64,000 bases of DNA, taken from Planctomycetaceae bacterium (GTDB taxonomy: Bacteria; Planctomycetota; Planctomycetia; Pirellulales; Pirellulaceae). A program made the position numbers and the translations under genes. The stretch lies in assembly GCA_020638995.1 (NCBI GenBank), contig JACKHM010000005.1:1-64000 (forward strand), given 5' to 3'. Positions 34,050-42,729 of this stretch are shown here, one piece after another (position 1 is the first letter of the stretch; every line of letters begins with the position of its first letter). A model generated the notes under the pieces. It was given only the letters and a program-made list of their open reading frames with translations. It ran no database searches and was not told the DNA's origin.

Positions 34050-35390
34050 ATGCCTGAAATCTTCAATGATTATGAGCCTGATGGCGGAGCGGCGGATGTT
34101 CTTGATGAGCCAGAGACCGGTTCGCCCTCACTGTTTCGTGATCGTTCTTTTGTTGGTATGACGGCGACGCAGTTTCTCGGCGCGTTCAACGACAATCTCT
34201 TTAAGCAGGCCTTGTTGTTGCTGTTCGTGGCCGTGCCCGTGGCGGAAGGGACACGAGATCTGCAATGGCTGGGGACGTTAGTTTTTTCTGTTCCGTTCAT
34301 CCTGTTCTCGGGATATGCCGGTTACCTATCAGATCGAAACGGCAAGCGGACGGTTATTTACCTCAGCAAGGTCGCTGAGATAGTGATTATGGCAATGGGA
34401 GCAATTCTCTTCGCGATCTATGCAATGCAAGGAGTGACTCCGCCGTTGGTTGCCATGCTGTCGGTCGTCTTGTTCTGCATGGGCTCGCAAAGCGCGTTCT
34501 TTGGGCCGGGAAAGTACGGCATTTTGCCGGAATTGTTTCGCGAACGCGACCTGCCCCAGGCCAACGGCATCATACTGATGACGACATTCCTCGCCATCAT
34601 TTTTGGAAGTGCGCTGGCTGGTTTGTTCTTCCCAAACTTACTCTGGGCGTTGGGAGTGTTTTGCATCCTCGTTGCCATTGCCGGAACCGGGACGGCGTTG
34701 ATGGTGAGAGGCGTTCCTGCGAGCGCACCGGGACTGAGGTTCGAAGCAAGCACCCTCTGGATCTCTCGCGAGACGCGGCGCATGCTTCGCGACGACCGGC
34801 CACTTTTGAATGCATTGTTGGCATCGAGCGTGTTTTGGCTTGGCGCGGCGATGGTTCAGATGGCGGTGATTGCCCTGGGAAAGCTACAACTCGGTCAGAA
34901 CGAGTTCTGGACGAGCGTGTTGACGGCTGCCGTAAGTATTGGAATCGCGATCGGCAGTGTCGTTGCTGGCGAGGTTTCGAGGAATCAATTTAACACACGC
35001 GTGTTGAAGACCGGAGTATGGGGACTCGTGCTGTTCTTGATGTTGCTGGCTCCACAAGGTTGGGGCGGACGTCCACATCTACTTGGCTATTGGGGCAGTC
35101 TGATTGCTCTTGTTGCCCTGGGAGTGTTTACAGGTATGTTTGCCGTACCGCTTCAAGTCTTTCTGCAATCGCGACCGCCGGCGGGAGAGAAGGGGCGGAT
35201 GATCGCGGCTCAAAACCTCTGCAACTGGATCGGCATTACCATGTCAGCCGGTCTGTACTTGGCATCGGATCGAGTGCTGGTGATGTTCGCCTGGCCACGT
35301 AGTTACACATTTGCGCTAACGGCGCTTATATTGTTAACCATTGCCATCTTGTATCGACCGAAAAACACATCTTTGAAGGACGGAACTTGA
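34050..35390 (+). CDS. MFS transporter (LplT-like)
   Basis: 446 residues. After an acidic soluble N-terminus (about 35 residues) there are roughly 12 hydrophobic segments. The first helix has ATQFLGAFNDNLFKQALLLLF; the FNDN.FK signature is shared with the LplT branch of major facilitators, which flip lysophospholipids in E. coli. The loop between helices 2 and 3 carries GYLSDRNGKRTVI, a form of the MFS G-x-(L/Y)-x-D-R-x-G-(R/K) motif A. In many LplT fusions an acyltransferase follows; here the next gene is a sugar isomerase, so lysolipid transport is only a possibility. The next gene overlaps or abuts its stop. Confidence 0.8.
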   Translation: MPEIFNDYEPDGGAADVLDEPETGSPSLFRDRSFVGMTATQFLGAFNDNLFKQALLLLFVAVPVAEGTRDLQWLGTLVFSVPFILFSGYAGYLSDRNGKRTVIYLSKVAEIVIMAMGAILFAIYAMQGVTPPLVAMLSVVLFCMGSQSAFFGPGKYGILPELFRERDLPQANGIILMTTFLAIIFGSALAGLFFPNLLWALGVFCILVAIAGTGTALMVRGVPASAPGLRFEASTLWISRETRRMLRDDRPLLNALLASSVFWLGAAMVQMAVIALGKLQLGQNEFWTSVLTAAVSIGIAIGSVVAGEVSRNQFNTRVLKTGVWGLVLFLMLLAPQGWGGRPHLLGYWGSLIALVALGVFTGMFAVPLQVFLQSRPPAGEKGRMIAAQNLCNWIGITMSAGLYLASDRVLVMFAWPRSYTFALTALILLTIAILYRPKNTSLKDGT

Positions 35391-35392
35391 TA

Positions 35393-36001
35393 ATGCTGGG
35401 AGCGACTTTAGCTGCGGACGCTTATCTTCAACGCTTGAACGACGAAGTCCAACGAGTCGACTCGGACGCGTTGCAACGGTGGGCGGATCTCGTCTATCAA
35501 GCGTGGGAGAATGACCGATTCGTGTTCATCTTCGGCAACGGTGGTTCCGGAACTACTGCCAGCCATATGGCAGAAGATCTCGGCAAGAGCACGCTCCATG
35601 AGCGTGACCTGAATGACGAGTCGAAAAAGCGGTTGAAGGTGCTCAGTTTGACGGACAACGCGGGTTGGTTAATGGCCGTAGGAAATGATCTAGCCTACGA
35701 TCAGATCTTCGTCCAGCAACTGATGAATTATGGCAGTGAAGGCGACTTGGTGATTGCGATCAGCGGATCGGGAAACAGCTCGAACGTATTGAAAGCCGTC
35801 GATTGGGCGAACCGTCACGGTTTGGTGACATTTGGCTTAACCGGCTATTCCGGCGGAAAATTGAAGCAAATACAGGCAGACGGATTGCACGTTGAACTGG
35901 ACGACATGGGAATGGTCGAAAGCATACACCTATGCCTGTTCCATTGGGTGTTGAATGATGTCTTCGCGCGAATCAACAGCGAAGGGCGCTATGCCGAGTG
36001 A
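35393..36001 (+). CDS. SIS-domain phosphosugar isomerase (GmhA-like)
   Basis: 202 residues from an ATG at 35393, two codons after a TTG whose last bases overlap the MFS stop (TTGA); the TTG has the better-spaced GAAGGA, so either start is possible. The SIS fold is clear: FVFIFGNGGSGTTASHMAEDLGKST, SLTDNAGWLMAVGND, GDLVIAISGSGNSSNVLKAVDWA and FGLTGYSGGKL. The family includes sedoheptulose-7-phosphate isomerase, which makes heptose phosphate for lipopolysaccharide. His and Glu in DDMGMVESIHLCLFHWV near the C-terminus fit the GmhA metal/active site region. No other heptose genes are next to it except a ROK kinase. Confidence 0.85.
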   Translation: MLGATLAADAYLQRLNDEVQRVDSDALQRWADLVYQAWENDRFVFIFGNGGSGTTASHMAEDLGKSTLHERDLNDESKKRLKVLSLTDNAGWLMAVGNDLAYDQIFVQQLMNYGSEGDLVIAISGSGNSSNVLKAVDWANRHGLVTFGLTGYSGGKLKQIQADGLHVELDDMGMVESIHLCLFHWVLNDVFARINSEGRYAE

Positions 36002-36049
36002 GTCTTCCCGGCAATGGAGTTTGAACCCTAGACACTTTCATCCAAGACT

Positions 36050-36991
36050 ATGTTCCTAGGCATCGAAATCGGCGGCACGAAATTGCAACTTGGTGTTGGT
36101 GCCGGGGATGGTGGTAAATTTGTTGACTTCGAGCGGCGAGATATCGATATCTCTCAGGGGGCACCAGGGATCTTGGCCCAAATTGAAGAGGTCGGCCAGA
36201 AGTTAGTTGCAGAACATCGGGTCGAACGTATCGGGATCGGATTTGGAGGGCCGGTCAATAGCAAAACGGGATGTGTCATTACGAGCCATCAAGTCGCTGG
36301 TTGGGATGATGTGCCGCTCGTCAGTTGGTGCGAGCAGAAACTTGGTGTCCCGGTCGTGATTGGCAACGATTGTGATTGTGCAGCACTTGCGGAAGCTCTG
36401 TATGGGGCAGGGCAGGGGAGTCGGACGGTGTTCTATGTAACCGTTGGCACCGGGATCGGCGGAGGACTTGTGATAAACGGAGTGCTGCAAGGCGAGGGGC
36501 GGCCCGCTGTGGCGGAGATTGGTCATCTGCGTCCGGGGCTAAGTGCCGACACACCGGCGGCCACCGTCGAATCATATGCTGCGGGACCTGGCATCGTCGC
36601 CGCGGCTGAAAGACTTCTTGGTACCTCGGAAGATACGGCTGCAAAGAACGAACTGAGACACTGCAAACTGGAGTCCGTTGTCACGGCCAAACTGTTGGCG
36701 GAACTGGCGCAATCCGGCAACTCGATTGCGATTTCAGCAATCTTCCAATCAACTTGCGTGCTTGGCTGGGCAATCGGCCAGGTGATTACCGTGACCGCCG
36801 CGGACGTCGTCGTCGTGGGAGGGGGCGTGTCGCTCATTGGCGAAGAACGCTTTTTTCAACCGCTTCGTCGTGAAGTTGCCCGCTATGTCTTTCCGCCACT
36901 GGCTGCCTCTTATCAAATCCTGCCAGCGGCGCTCGGCGAAGAAGTTGTCGTCCACGGCGCCCTCGCGCTAGTATCGAGACTAAGGAATTAG
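36050..36991 (+). CDS. ROK-family sugar kinase lacking the zinc motif
   Basis: 313 residues. The phosphate-binding motif is LGIEIGGTKLQLGV at the N-terminus; GIGFGGPVNSKTG, GNDCDCAALAEALYGAGQG and YVTVGTGIGGGLVINGVLQG follow, the last containing the ROK signature region. VVVGGGVSLIGEERFFQPL completes the adenosine site. After AEIGHLRPG, where most ROK kinases have the CxCGxxGCxE zinc motif, the text is HLRPGLSADTPAATVESYAAG with no cysteines, so this member should not bind the structural zinc. It probably phosphorylates a hexose or related sugar; it follows the SIS isomerase by 48 bp and may act with it. Confidence 0.85.
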   Translation: MFLGIEIGGTKLQLGVGAGDGGKFVDFERRDIDISQGAPGILAQIEEVGQKLVAEHRVERIGIGFGGPVNSKTGCVITSHQVAGWDDVPLVSWCEQKLGVPVVIGNDCDCAALAEALYGAGQGSRTVFYVTVGTGIGGGLVINGVLQGEGRPAVAEIGHLRPGLSADTPAATVESYAAGPGIVAAAERLLGTSEDTAAKNELRHCKLESVVTAKLLAELAQSGNSIAISAIFQSTCVLGWAIGQVITVTAADVVVVGGGVSLIGEERFFQPLRREVARYVFPPLAASYQILPAALGEEVVVHGALALVSRLRN

Positions 36992-37362
36992 GTCGAATCG
37001 GTAGCGATCTGATTTCGACGAGCGACTTCTGGAAGTGGATAGTCGACAATAGGCAACCGATGTTTTACGACCTCACCCAGCCGACGCCAACCTCGAGTTA
37101 TCAGATCCTCGCGTTGCCTGACGAACTCAGGGTCTAGATCTCGCTTGTCAAACGGGCCAGTGCAATTAACTGCTTCGAATGCGTCGTCGACGATGAACTG
37201 GCCTAAAGCTGGATTGCAGCGGATGTGGCGTTCGCGAGTCGTGTGCAAAGTTTCTGGGTCGACCATGCCGACGACGTAGCGTAAATAGAGGTCGCTGTCC
37301 GTAATTTCCGCGACATCTTCGCCGCAGACTTCACAAATATATCCTTCATCACATTTCGCCAT
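36988..37362 (-). CDS. Small cysteine-containing protein of unknown function
   Basis: 124 residues; the stop overlaps the end of the convergent ROK gene by 4 bp. The N-terminus has CxxC (YICEVCGEDV), with another Cys at position 4 and further Cys at RCNPALGQF and NCTGPFDKRDLDPEFVRQRE. The pattern suggests a zinc-ribbon-like first half and a helical second half. No signal peptide or membrane segment. Related small proteins are, to my recollection, widespread in planctomycetes but unnamed. The ATG follows no strong ribosome site. Confidence 0.65.
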   Translation of the reverse strand: MAKCDEGYICEVCGEDVAEITDSDLYLRYVVGMVDPETLHTTRERHIRCNPALGQFIVDDAFEAVNCTGPFDKRDLDPEFVRQREDLITRGWRRLGEVVKHRLPIVDYPLPEVARRNQIATDST

Positions 37363-37631
37363 TGACTCAGTTTAGCGACCGAATGCTGACGAATCAGCGG
37401 CCTTGCAGGCGGGGATCGGCGAATTGTGTTGAAATGGCGAAGGTCCGAAGAATCGCGGCTGCCAAACCGGTGTGACTGTCAATAATACAGCAGATATTTT
37501 GCTTTACCAAAAAATCGTAGTTATCCTATACGGGCAGGCGACTTGCACGTCGTGACTATAAGTGTGATTATTGAGTTAGAGTTAGTTTGGCACATCGAAC
37601 CCTCGCTCAGCGAAACCCTGGAGGTAGAAGG

Positions 37632-38285
37632 ATGCGAGTTGCTTTGTTAGCGTTGCTGGTCGTTCTGGGCAGCACGGTGCTGATCCATGCACAAGGTCTG
37701 AATCCTTACTTTAGTGCCGTAGGTCCCGGAAGCTATCACCACGCGTCGACCGCCGAAGAGGGTGCTGCTCGTGGAATGGCCGACGTCGTTCGATCTCAGG
37801 GTGCGGCGAATTTGATGAATTCGGAAGCGGCGATCAACCTGACTCAGGCCCAGAAGAATAGCATCGAAAACGACCTGTTGTACACACAAACATATTTCCA
37901 GAAGAAAAGCATCAATCAGCAATATCGTGCGGCGCAGCGTCAGGCCCCACCCACGCAGCAGCAGGCGATTCGCTTAAGTCAGGCTCGTCTACCAGATCGG
38001 TTATCCGCGAACAAAATCGATCCCTTAACTGGTGAACTTGCTTGGCCGTTAGGTCTGCGCATGGACTCGATGAAGGAGGATCGCGAAAAGTTGGATGCCA
38101 TCTACGCCGAACGCGCGGATAAGGGCTACCTGACTCCTGATCAATACGTGCAGGTCAAGCAGATTACTGCAGAGATGACTGATGAATTACGAAAGTACAG
38201 CCAGCAACTCGGCGGCAATGCATCTATCGAGGCTCGCAAGTTTTTGGAAAGCCTCGCGTATGAAGCGGGCTTCCAGGCCGGTTAG
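37632..38285 (+). CDS. Secreted protein of unknown function
   Basis: 217 residues from the ATG at 37632, chosen because GGAGGTAGAAGG lies directly before it and a signal peptide (VALLALLVVLGSTVLIHA) directly after. The mature part is helical, rich in Gln, Ala and Asn, with NPYFSAVGPGSYHHASTAEEGAARGMADVVRS and NLTQAQKNSIENDL. These features recur in planctomycete secreted proteins of unknown role. A conserved-looking segment LSANKIDPLTGELAWPLGL sits mid-chain. It precedes a HEAT-repeat secreted protein by 53 bp in the same direction and may share its transcript. Confidence 0.75.
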   Translation: MRVALLALLVVLGSTVLIHAQGLNPYFSAVGPGSYHHASTAEEGAARGMADVVRSQGAANLMNSEAAINLTQAQKNSIENDLLYTQTYFQKKSINQQYRAAQRQAPPTQQQAIRLSQARLPDRLSANKIDPLTGELAWPLGLRMDSMKEDREKLDAIYAERADKGYLTPDQYVQVKQITAEMTDELRKYSQQLGGNASIEARKFLESLAYEAGFQAG

Positions 38286-38338
38286 TACGGTGTCGATCTG
38301 ATCTCAAACGCTCACGATGAATCTTCCAGAGGCCAACA

Positions 38339-40099
38339 ATGCGTTTCACTCGTCTCTCCTTGCTCGCAATACTAGTCACGGTCGCGGCATCCGGCATGCA
38401 AGCCCCAGCTGCTGATCTGCAGCAGCTGATAACTGACATTAACAATTCTGATAAGCTGATCCGTGTTCAAGCCATGGATGGGATCGCCGAACAGGGGGCT
38501 AGTGCCGCGGATGCGGTTCCCGCCTTAGTAGCTGCACTCAGCGACAGCGACGAAGAGATCGTGTGGCACGCGGCGCGAACTCTGGGCGCAGTGGGTGAGG
38601 GTGCCGCGGCGGCTGTTCCGAACCTCATCGCGGCACTAGATGATGATCGCCCGAAAGTTCGTGCGTATGCCGCATACGCATTAGGACGCATTGGCAAGCC
38701 GGCAATGGCAGCCGCCGACAAGCTAATCGAATTGGCATTTGACAAGGAGACTCTGGTACGACGAGCGGTGTTGCCAGCACTACGGCGAATCGATCCGCCA
38801 CAGGAGAAGACGCTACCGCTGGTGATGAAGATTTTAGAACAGGGCGATATGTCCGTTATCATTCCGGCGCTGGGCTCGTTGGCCGAACAAGGGAAAGAAG
38901 CGGTGCCTAAGCTGCGGAGTGCGCTAAAACATGAGGAAGCCCAGTATTGGGCCTGTCTGGTTTTGGCAGAAATCGGCCCAGATGCTGCCGACGCCGTTCC
39001 CGAGATCGTCGAAGTGCTCGACGCTCAAAAACCGCAGGTTCGACTCGAGGCGCTCGTTGCATTAGGCGAGATCGGCGCCGCGGCAAAATCGGCCGTACCC
39101 GCCATCGCAAAAGTGGCTGAGAACGACGAGTTCAAGGATGTTCGCTATGCGGCAATCTATGCGTTGGGAAAGCTAGATTCCGATGGCATAGCTAACAAAG
39201 TGCTGCAAAAGGTAATGAAGAGTGACGACGAGTTTGGCAGGACGATCGGCGCTTGGGCACTCGCTCGGACGAATCCGGCGAACAAGGAATTAGTCGCAGA
39301 AGCGGTAAATCTGCTTGTTGACTCGTTTAAGAGCGAAGACGTCCATGTTCGGCAAGCAGCAGCTCGGGCCATCGTGGAATTCGATGTGGACCGGGAAGTC
39401 GTCGCGCCGCTGCTGGTGAAGGCATTGGAAGACAAGGATCCTGCAGTTGTCGCAAACGCCATCGCTGCCCTGGCAAGCCTCGGCCCTAAAGCGCTCGGCC
39501 ATGTGGACGATGCATTGTCTAACAAGGCTCTGCGGCACTATGCCATTCGGTTGATTGCTCGACTCGGTCGTGAAGCTGATGTAGCGGTTCCTGCTTTGGT
39601 TGCATCACTTGGTGATCAAACGGACAGTCCGGAGGATCTGGAATTTGTTCGGGAAGCTCACTTCGCACTATCCGCAATTGGCCCCGGCGCCAAAGATGCG
39701 ATTCCGGTGCTTGTCAAAGGGCTCGCGTCGACAAACGAAGGTGCCGCTGCAAGCGCCGCTTACGCACTCGGCAAGATCGGTGCCGAAGCTCGTTCGGCGG
39801 TTCCAGCGCTTCAACGCGCTGAGGGCAGCGAAAGCGTCATTGTCAAAGCCGCCTCTGTATTCGCACTGTGGCAGATCCAACCTGGAAATCCTGCTCGTCG
39901 TGTGAAAGCGACGACACTTCTGCTCAAAGCTCTGGAGGATGAACGCGAACTCGTCAGGGCAGGGGCCGCCACGATGCTCGGTGAGCTCGGGAATACTGGA
40001 GAGCGAGCAACTGCGAAGTTAAAAGAAGTTAGCGAACACGACAGCGCCGAATTAGTACGGCAAGCTGCGGGCGAAGCGCTTAAGAAGATTACCTCGTAA
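38339..40099 (+). CDS. Secreted HEAT-repeat protein
   Basis: 586 residues with a signal peptide (FTRLSLLAILVTVAASGMQAPA). The rest is about 14 HEAT/PBS-like repeats of 35-40 residues with the pattern (A/V)P.L(I/V).AL.D....VR..A..ALG.IG, for example DAVPALVAAL, AVPNLIAALDDDRPKVRAYAAYALGRIG-type units and DAIPVLVKGLAS. Such solenoids are protein-binding scaffolds; the export signal places it in the periplasm or at the surface. The next gene is an FHA-ABC transporter 30 bp on, and the preceding one another secreted protein, so the three may form one unit. Confidence 0.88.
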   Translation: MRFTRLSLLAILVTVAASGMQAPAADLQQLITDINNSDKLIRVQAMDGIAEQGASAADAVPALVAALSDSDEEIVWHAARTLGAVGEGAAAAVPNLIAALDDDRPKVRAYAAYALGRIGKPAMAAADKLIELAFDKETLVRRAVLPALRRIDPPQEKTLPLVMKILEQGDMSVIIPALGSLAEQGKEAVPKLRSALKHEEAQYWACLVLAEIGPDAADAVPEIVEVLDAQKPQVRLEALVALGEIGAAAKSAVPAIAKVAENDEFKDVRYAAIYALGKLDSDGIANKVLQKVMKSDDEFGRTIGAWALARTNPANKELVAEAVNLLVDSFKSEDVHVRQAAARAIVEFDVDREVVAPLLVKALEDKDPAVVANAIAALASLGPKALGHVDDALSNKALRHYAIRLIARLGREADVAVPALVASLGDQTDSPEDLEFVREAHFALSAIGPGAKDAIPVLVKGLASTNEGAAASAAYALGKIGAEARSAVPALQRAEGSESVIVKAASVFALWQIQPGNPARRVKATTLLLKALEDERELVRAGAATMLGELGNTGERATAKLKEVSEHDSAELVRQAAGEALKKITS

Positions 40100-40129
40100 A
40101 TTAAAGAACGCTTCATTGAAGATGACAGG

Positions 40130-42712
40130 GTGAACAGCGACAGCTATCCCTATCTCTATGAGATTGCGACCGAGCGTTCTCACCTCTTCCGCGAACGTAC
40201 GGAAATCCGCGTCAGTTCCGATCAAGGTTCCGGCATTTCACTGGACGATTCCCATCCGGGGCGGACGCTCTTTAGCATTACACAAGAGCATGACCGATGG
40301 CTCCTGACTCCGGCCGACGCTGAAATCCCGCTGAGCCTGAGTCAAAAGCAGGTTAGCACCAAGTCGCCGCTTGAACATCTATCAATCATTCAAGCAGGCG
40401 AGTGTGTCTTGGTTTTCGTCGAACACGCGGACGCAAATACGTCAAGTTCCTACTCGGCGAATCTCTGGCTCATCAGCCAGTTGCTCGACGTGCCGCCGCA
40501 GGCGGTCGGTCCCGCAGAAGCGAAACGAACGATCCAGGCTGGCGAGACGATGCGAGTTCCCTTCGACCAGATCCGCCAAATGACCGGTTCGGTTGTTCCG
40601 TTAGACATTCCGGGCGCAATTCCTCTGCCCGACAAGCGAGCGATTATCGGGCGAGATTCCGAGCGGTCTGACATCTGTCTCCCAGATGTCCGCGTCTCGC
40701 GGATGCATGCTGCGATTGAACGGACCGGTCCCTACGCAACCATCACGGACCTAAAGAGCGCAAATCATACGTTCGTGAACGGCGAGCGGATCACCGCTCC
40801 GACAGTGATCACGGATGGCGCACGTGTTCAGATCGGGCCGCACACCTGGATTTTTCGAAGCCACGCGTTGTACCCGCTCTGTCGAGAAAACAATGTTGAG
40901 CTCGTCGCACGCAATCTCGTGCGGCGAGTCGCCGATCGCATGAATCGAGGCATGGAAAAGGTCATTCTCGACGACGTATCTTTGGTCGTGCGACCGCGGG
41001 AGTTTGTGTGCATCCTCGGGCCTAGCGGCTCTGGGAAGACGACGCTGCTCTCGGCTTTGAGTGCTCGAGTGCCAGCCAATCAAGGGCAAGTCTTGCTGAA
41101 CGGCGAAAATCTTTACGCTCACTTCGACGCCTTGAAGCAGAATCTGGCGGTCGTTCCACAACGCGATGTCATGCACGATGTGCTGCCACTCAAGACGGCG
41201 TTGTGGTATACGGCAAAGATGCGACTTCCGAGCGATATGTCTCGCCGCGACATCGAGGCAAGAATTGATGAGACACTCGATACCGTGAGTTTGGTACAAC
41301 GTCAGTTCACGCAAATCCGCCAGCTTAGCGGCGGTCAGATCAAGCGAGCGAGCTGGGCCAACGAAGCGATCAGCAACCCAAGCTTGATCTTTCTTGACGA
41401 AGTCACTTCCGGGCTCGACGAGCAGACCGATTCGGAAATGATGCGAATGTTTCGTCGCATGGCAGACGAAGGCAAGACGCTCGTGTGCGTCACCCACAGC
41501 CTCAGTTACGTACCTGATAATTGCCACTTGGTGGCGATCCTGGCTGAAGGTGGCGTCCTCGCATATTTCGGACCTCCAGAGACCGCGTTAGAGTACTTTG
41601 GGATAAAACGGCTTGGTGATGTATACCAGGTTCTCAGACAACGTACTCCGGGAGAATGGAAAGACAGCTTTCGCAACAGCGCAATCTACAAGGAGTATGT
41701 CGAAAGACGCTTGCCAGCGACCACGAACAGCGAAGCCAAACCGGTTCAACGACGCCGGGGATTTCAATTGAAAGTGATGTGGCGGCAGTTTCACGTCTTG
41801 CTACGGCGTTATCTCGCGATTCAATGGGCCGACAAGCGAGCGTTAGCGATGATCTTCGGGCAATGCCTTGTCATTGCCGGACTTTTGGTGTGGTTGTTTG
41901 GTGACATCTCGAACCTCAATGTTGATACCGAAGTTACAGCACGCGAAGAGCAGTTATATGAGTTGCAATACGGCGGCTCCTTGAGCACGATGTCGTCTGA
42001 AGATCGGGCGTTTCTGGAAGCTGACGAAGAGTTCATTCGTCAGCGCGACAAACAACGCGAAGAGCTGCGAGTTGAAGCCGAGCTTGCAATGCGCACGGAT
42101 CTCTCGTCCAAGCTCCTATTCTTGCTGTGCATCTCTTGTATCTGGTTCGGTTGCAACAATTCTGCCAAGGAAATCGTGAAAGAAGCAACGATCTATGGCA
42201 AAGAACGGGATGTTGGGCTTCGGGTCCTGGGTTACTACAGCTCAAAGTTCGTCCTGCTGGCCTTAGTCAGTATCTTGCAAGTGTCACTGTTCTATTGGAT
42301 CGTCAATCGCTTTACGCATCTGGGTGGCGATGCGATCGAGCAGTGGTTGTTACTGTCGTTGGCGGCGACGACCGGCGTTGCGATGGGGCTGGCGATCTCC
42401 GCGTTGGCCACGACCGAAGATCTGGCCGCGACTGTTGTTCCCATGGTATTGATTCCACAAATCATCTTGGCCGGGCTGATCGCGCCGTTGCAGAATTACA
42501 CGCGAGAGTTTTCCCAGCTGTGTATTCCGACTTACTGGGGATTTCAAGGTTTGCTGACGACCTTGGAGAATTCAGTGCAGGCTAGACTGCGCGATGCGGA
42601 GTACCTGACGTTGTCCGAAGCCTGGTCACCTGCATGGGGATGCGTGGCTCTCGCGGCATATGTATTGGTGTTTTCCGGCGTCGCTCTCGTGGCGCTACGT
42701 GTCCGAGACTAA
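40130..42712 (+). CDS. FHA-domain ABC transporter (ABCG-like half transporter)
   Basis: 860 residues; GTG start, 30 bp after the HEAT gene. Residues about 168-243 are an FHA domain (RAIIGRDSERSDICLP, SRMHAAIE, NHTFVNGERI), which binds phosphothreonine. An ATPase domain follows: Walker A GPSGSGKTT (297-305), signature LSGGQIKRAS, Walker B LIFLDEVTSGLD, H-loop VTHS. After residue about 560 come six membrane segments with LFLLCISCIWFGCNNSAKEIV and ATTEDLAATVVPMVLIPQIILAGL, as in ABC-2/ABCG permeases. An extra first third (1-160) has no recognised domain. Ser/Thr kinases in the same genome, such as that at 3415, could regulate it through the FHA domain. Cargo unknown. Confidence 0.92.
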   Translation: MNSDSYPYLYEIATERSHLFRERTEIRVSSDQGSGISLDDSHPGRTLFSITQEHDRWLLTPADAEIPLSLSQKQVSTKSPLEHLSIIQAGECVLVFVEHADANTSSSYSANLWLISQLLDVPPQAVGPAEAKRTIQAGETMRVPFDQIRQMTGSVVPLDIPGAIPLPDKRAIIGRDSERSDICLPDVRVSRMHAAIERTGPYATITDLKSANHTFVNGERITAPTVITDGARVQIGPHTWIFRSHALYPLCRENNVELVARNLVRRVADRMNRGMEKVILDDVSLVVRPREFVCILGPSGSGKTTLLSALSARVPANQGQVLLNGENLYAHFDALKQNLAVVPQRDVMHDVLPLKTALWYTAKMRLPSDMSRRDIEARIDETLDTVSLVQRQFTQIRQLSGGQIKRASWANEAISNPSLIFLDEVTSGLDEQTDSEMMRMFRRMADEGKTLVCVTHSLSYVPDNCHLVAILAEGGVLAYFGPPETALEYFGIKRLGDVYQVLRQRTPGEWKDSFRNSAIYKEYVERRLPATTNSEAKPVQRRRGFQLKVMWRQFHVLLRRYLAIQWADKRALAMIFGQCLVIAGLLVWLFGDISNLNVDTEVTAREEQLYELQYGGSLSTMSSEDRAFLEADEEFIRQRDKQREELRVEAELAMRTDLSSKLLFLLCISCIWFGCNNSAKEIVKEATIYGKERDVGLRVLGYYSSKFVLLALVSILQVSLFYWIVNRFTHLGGDAIEQWLLLSLAATTGVAMGLAISALATTEDLAATVVPMVLIPQIILAGLIAPLQNYTREFSQLCIPTYWGFQGLLTTLENSVQARLRDAEYLTLSEAWSPAWGCVALAAYVLVFSGVALVALRVRD

Positions 42713-42729
42713 TTCGCATCCGAGATTAA

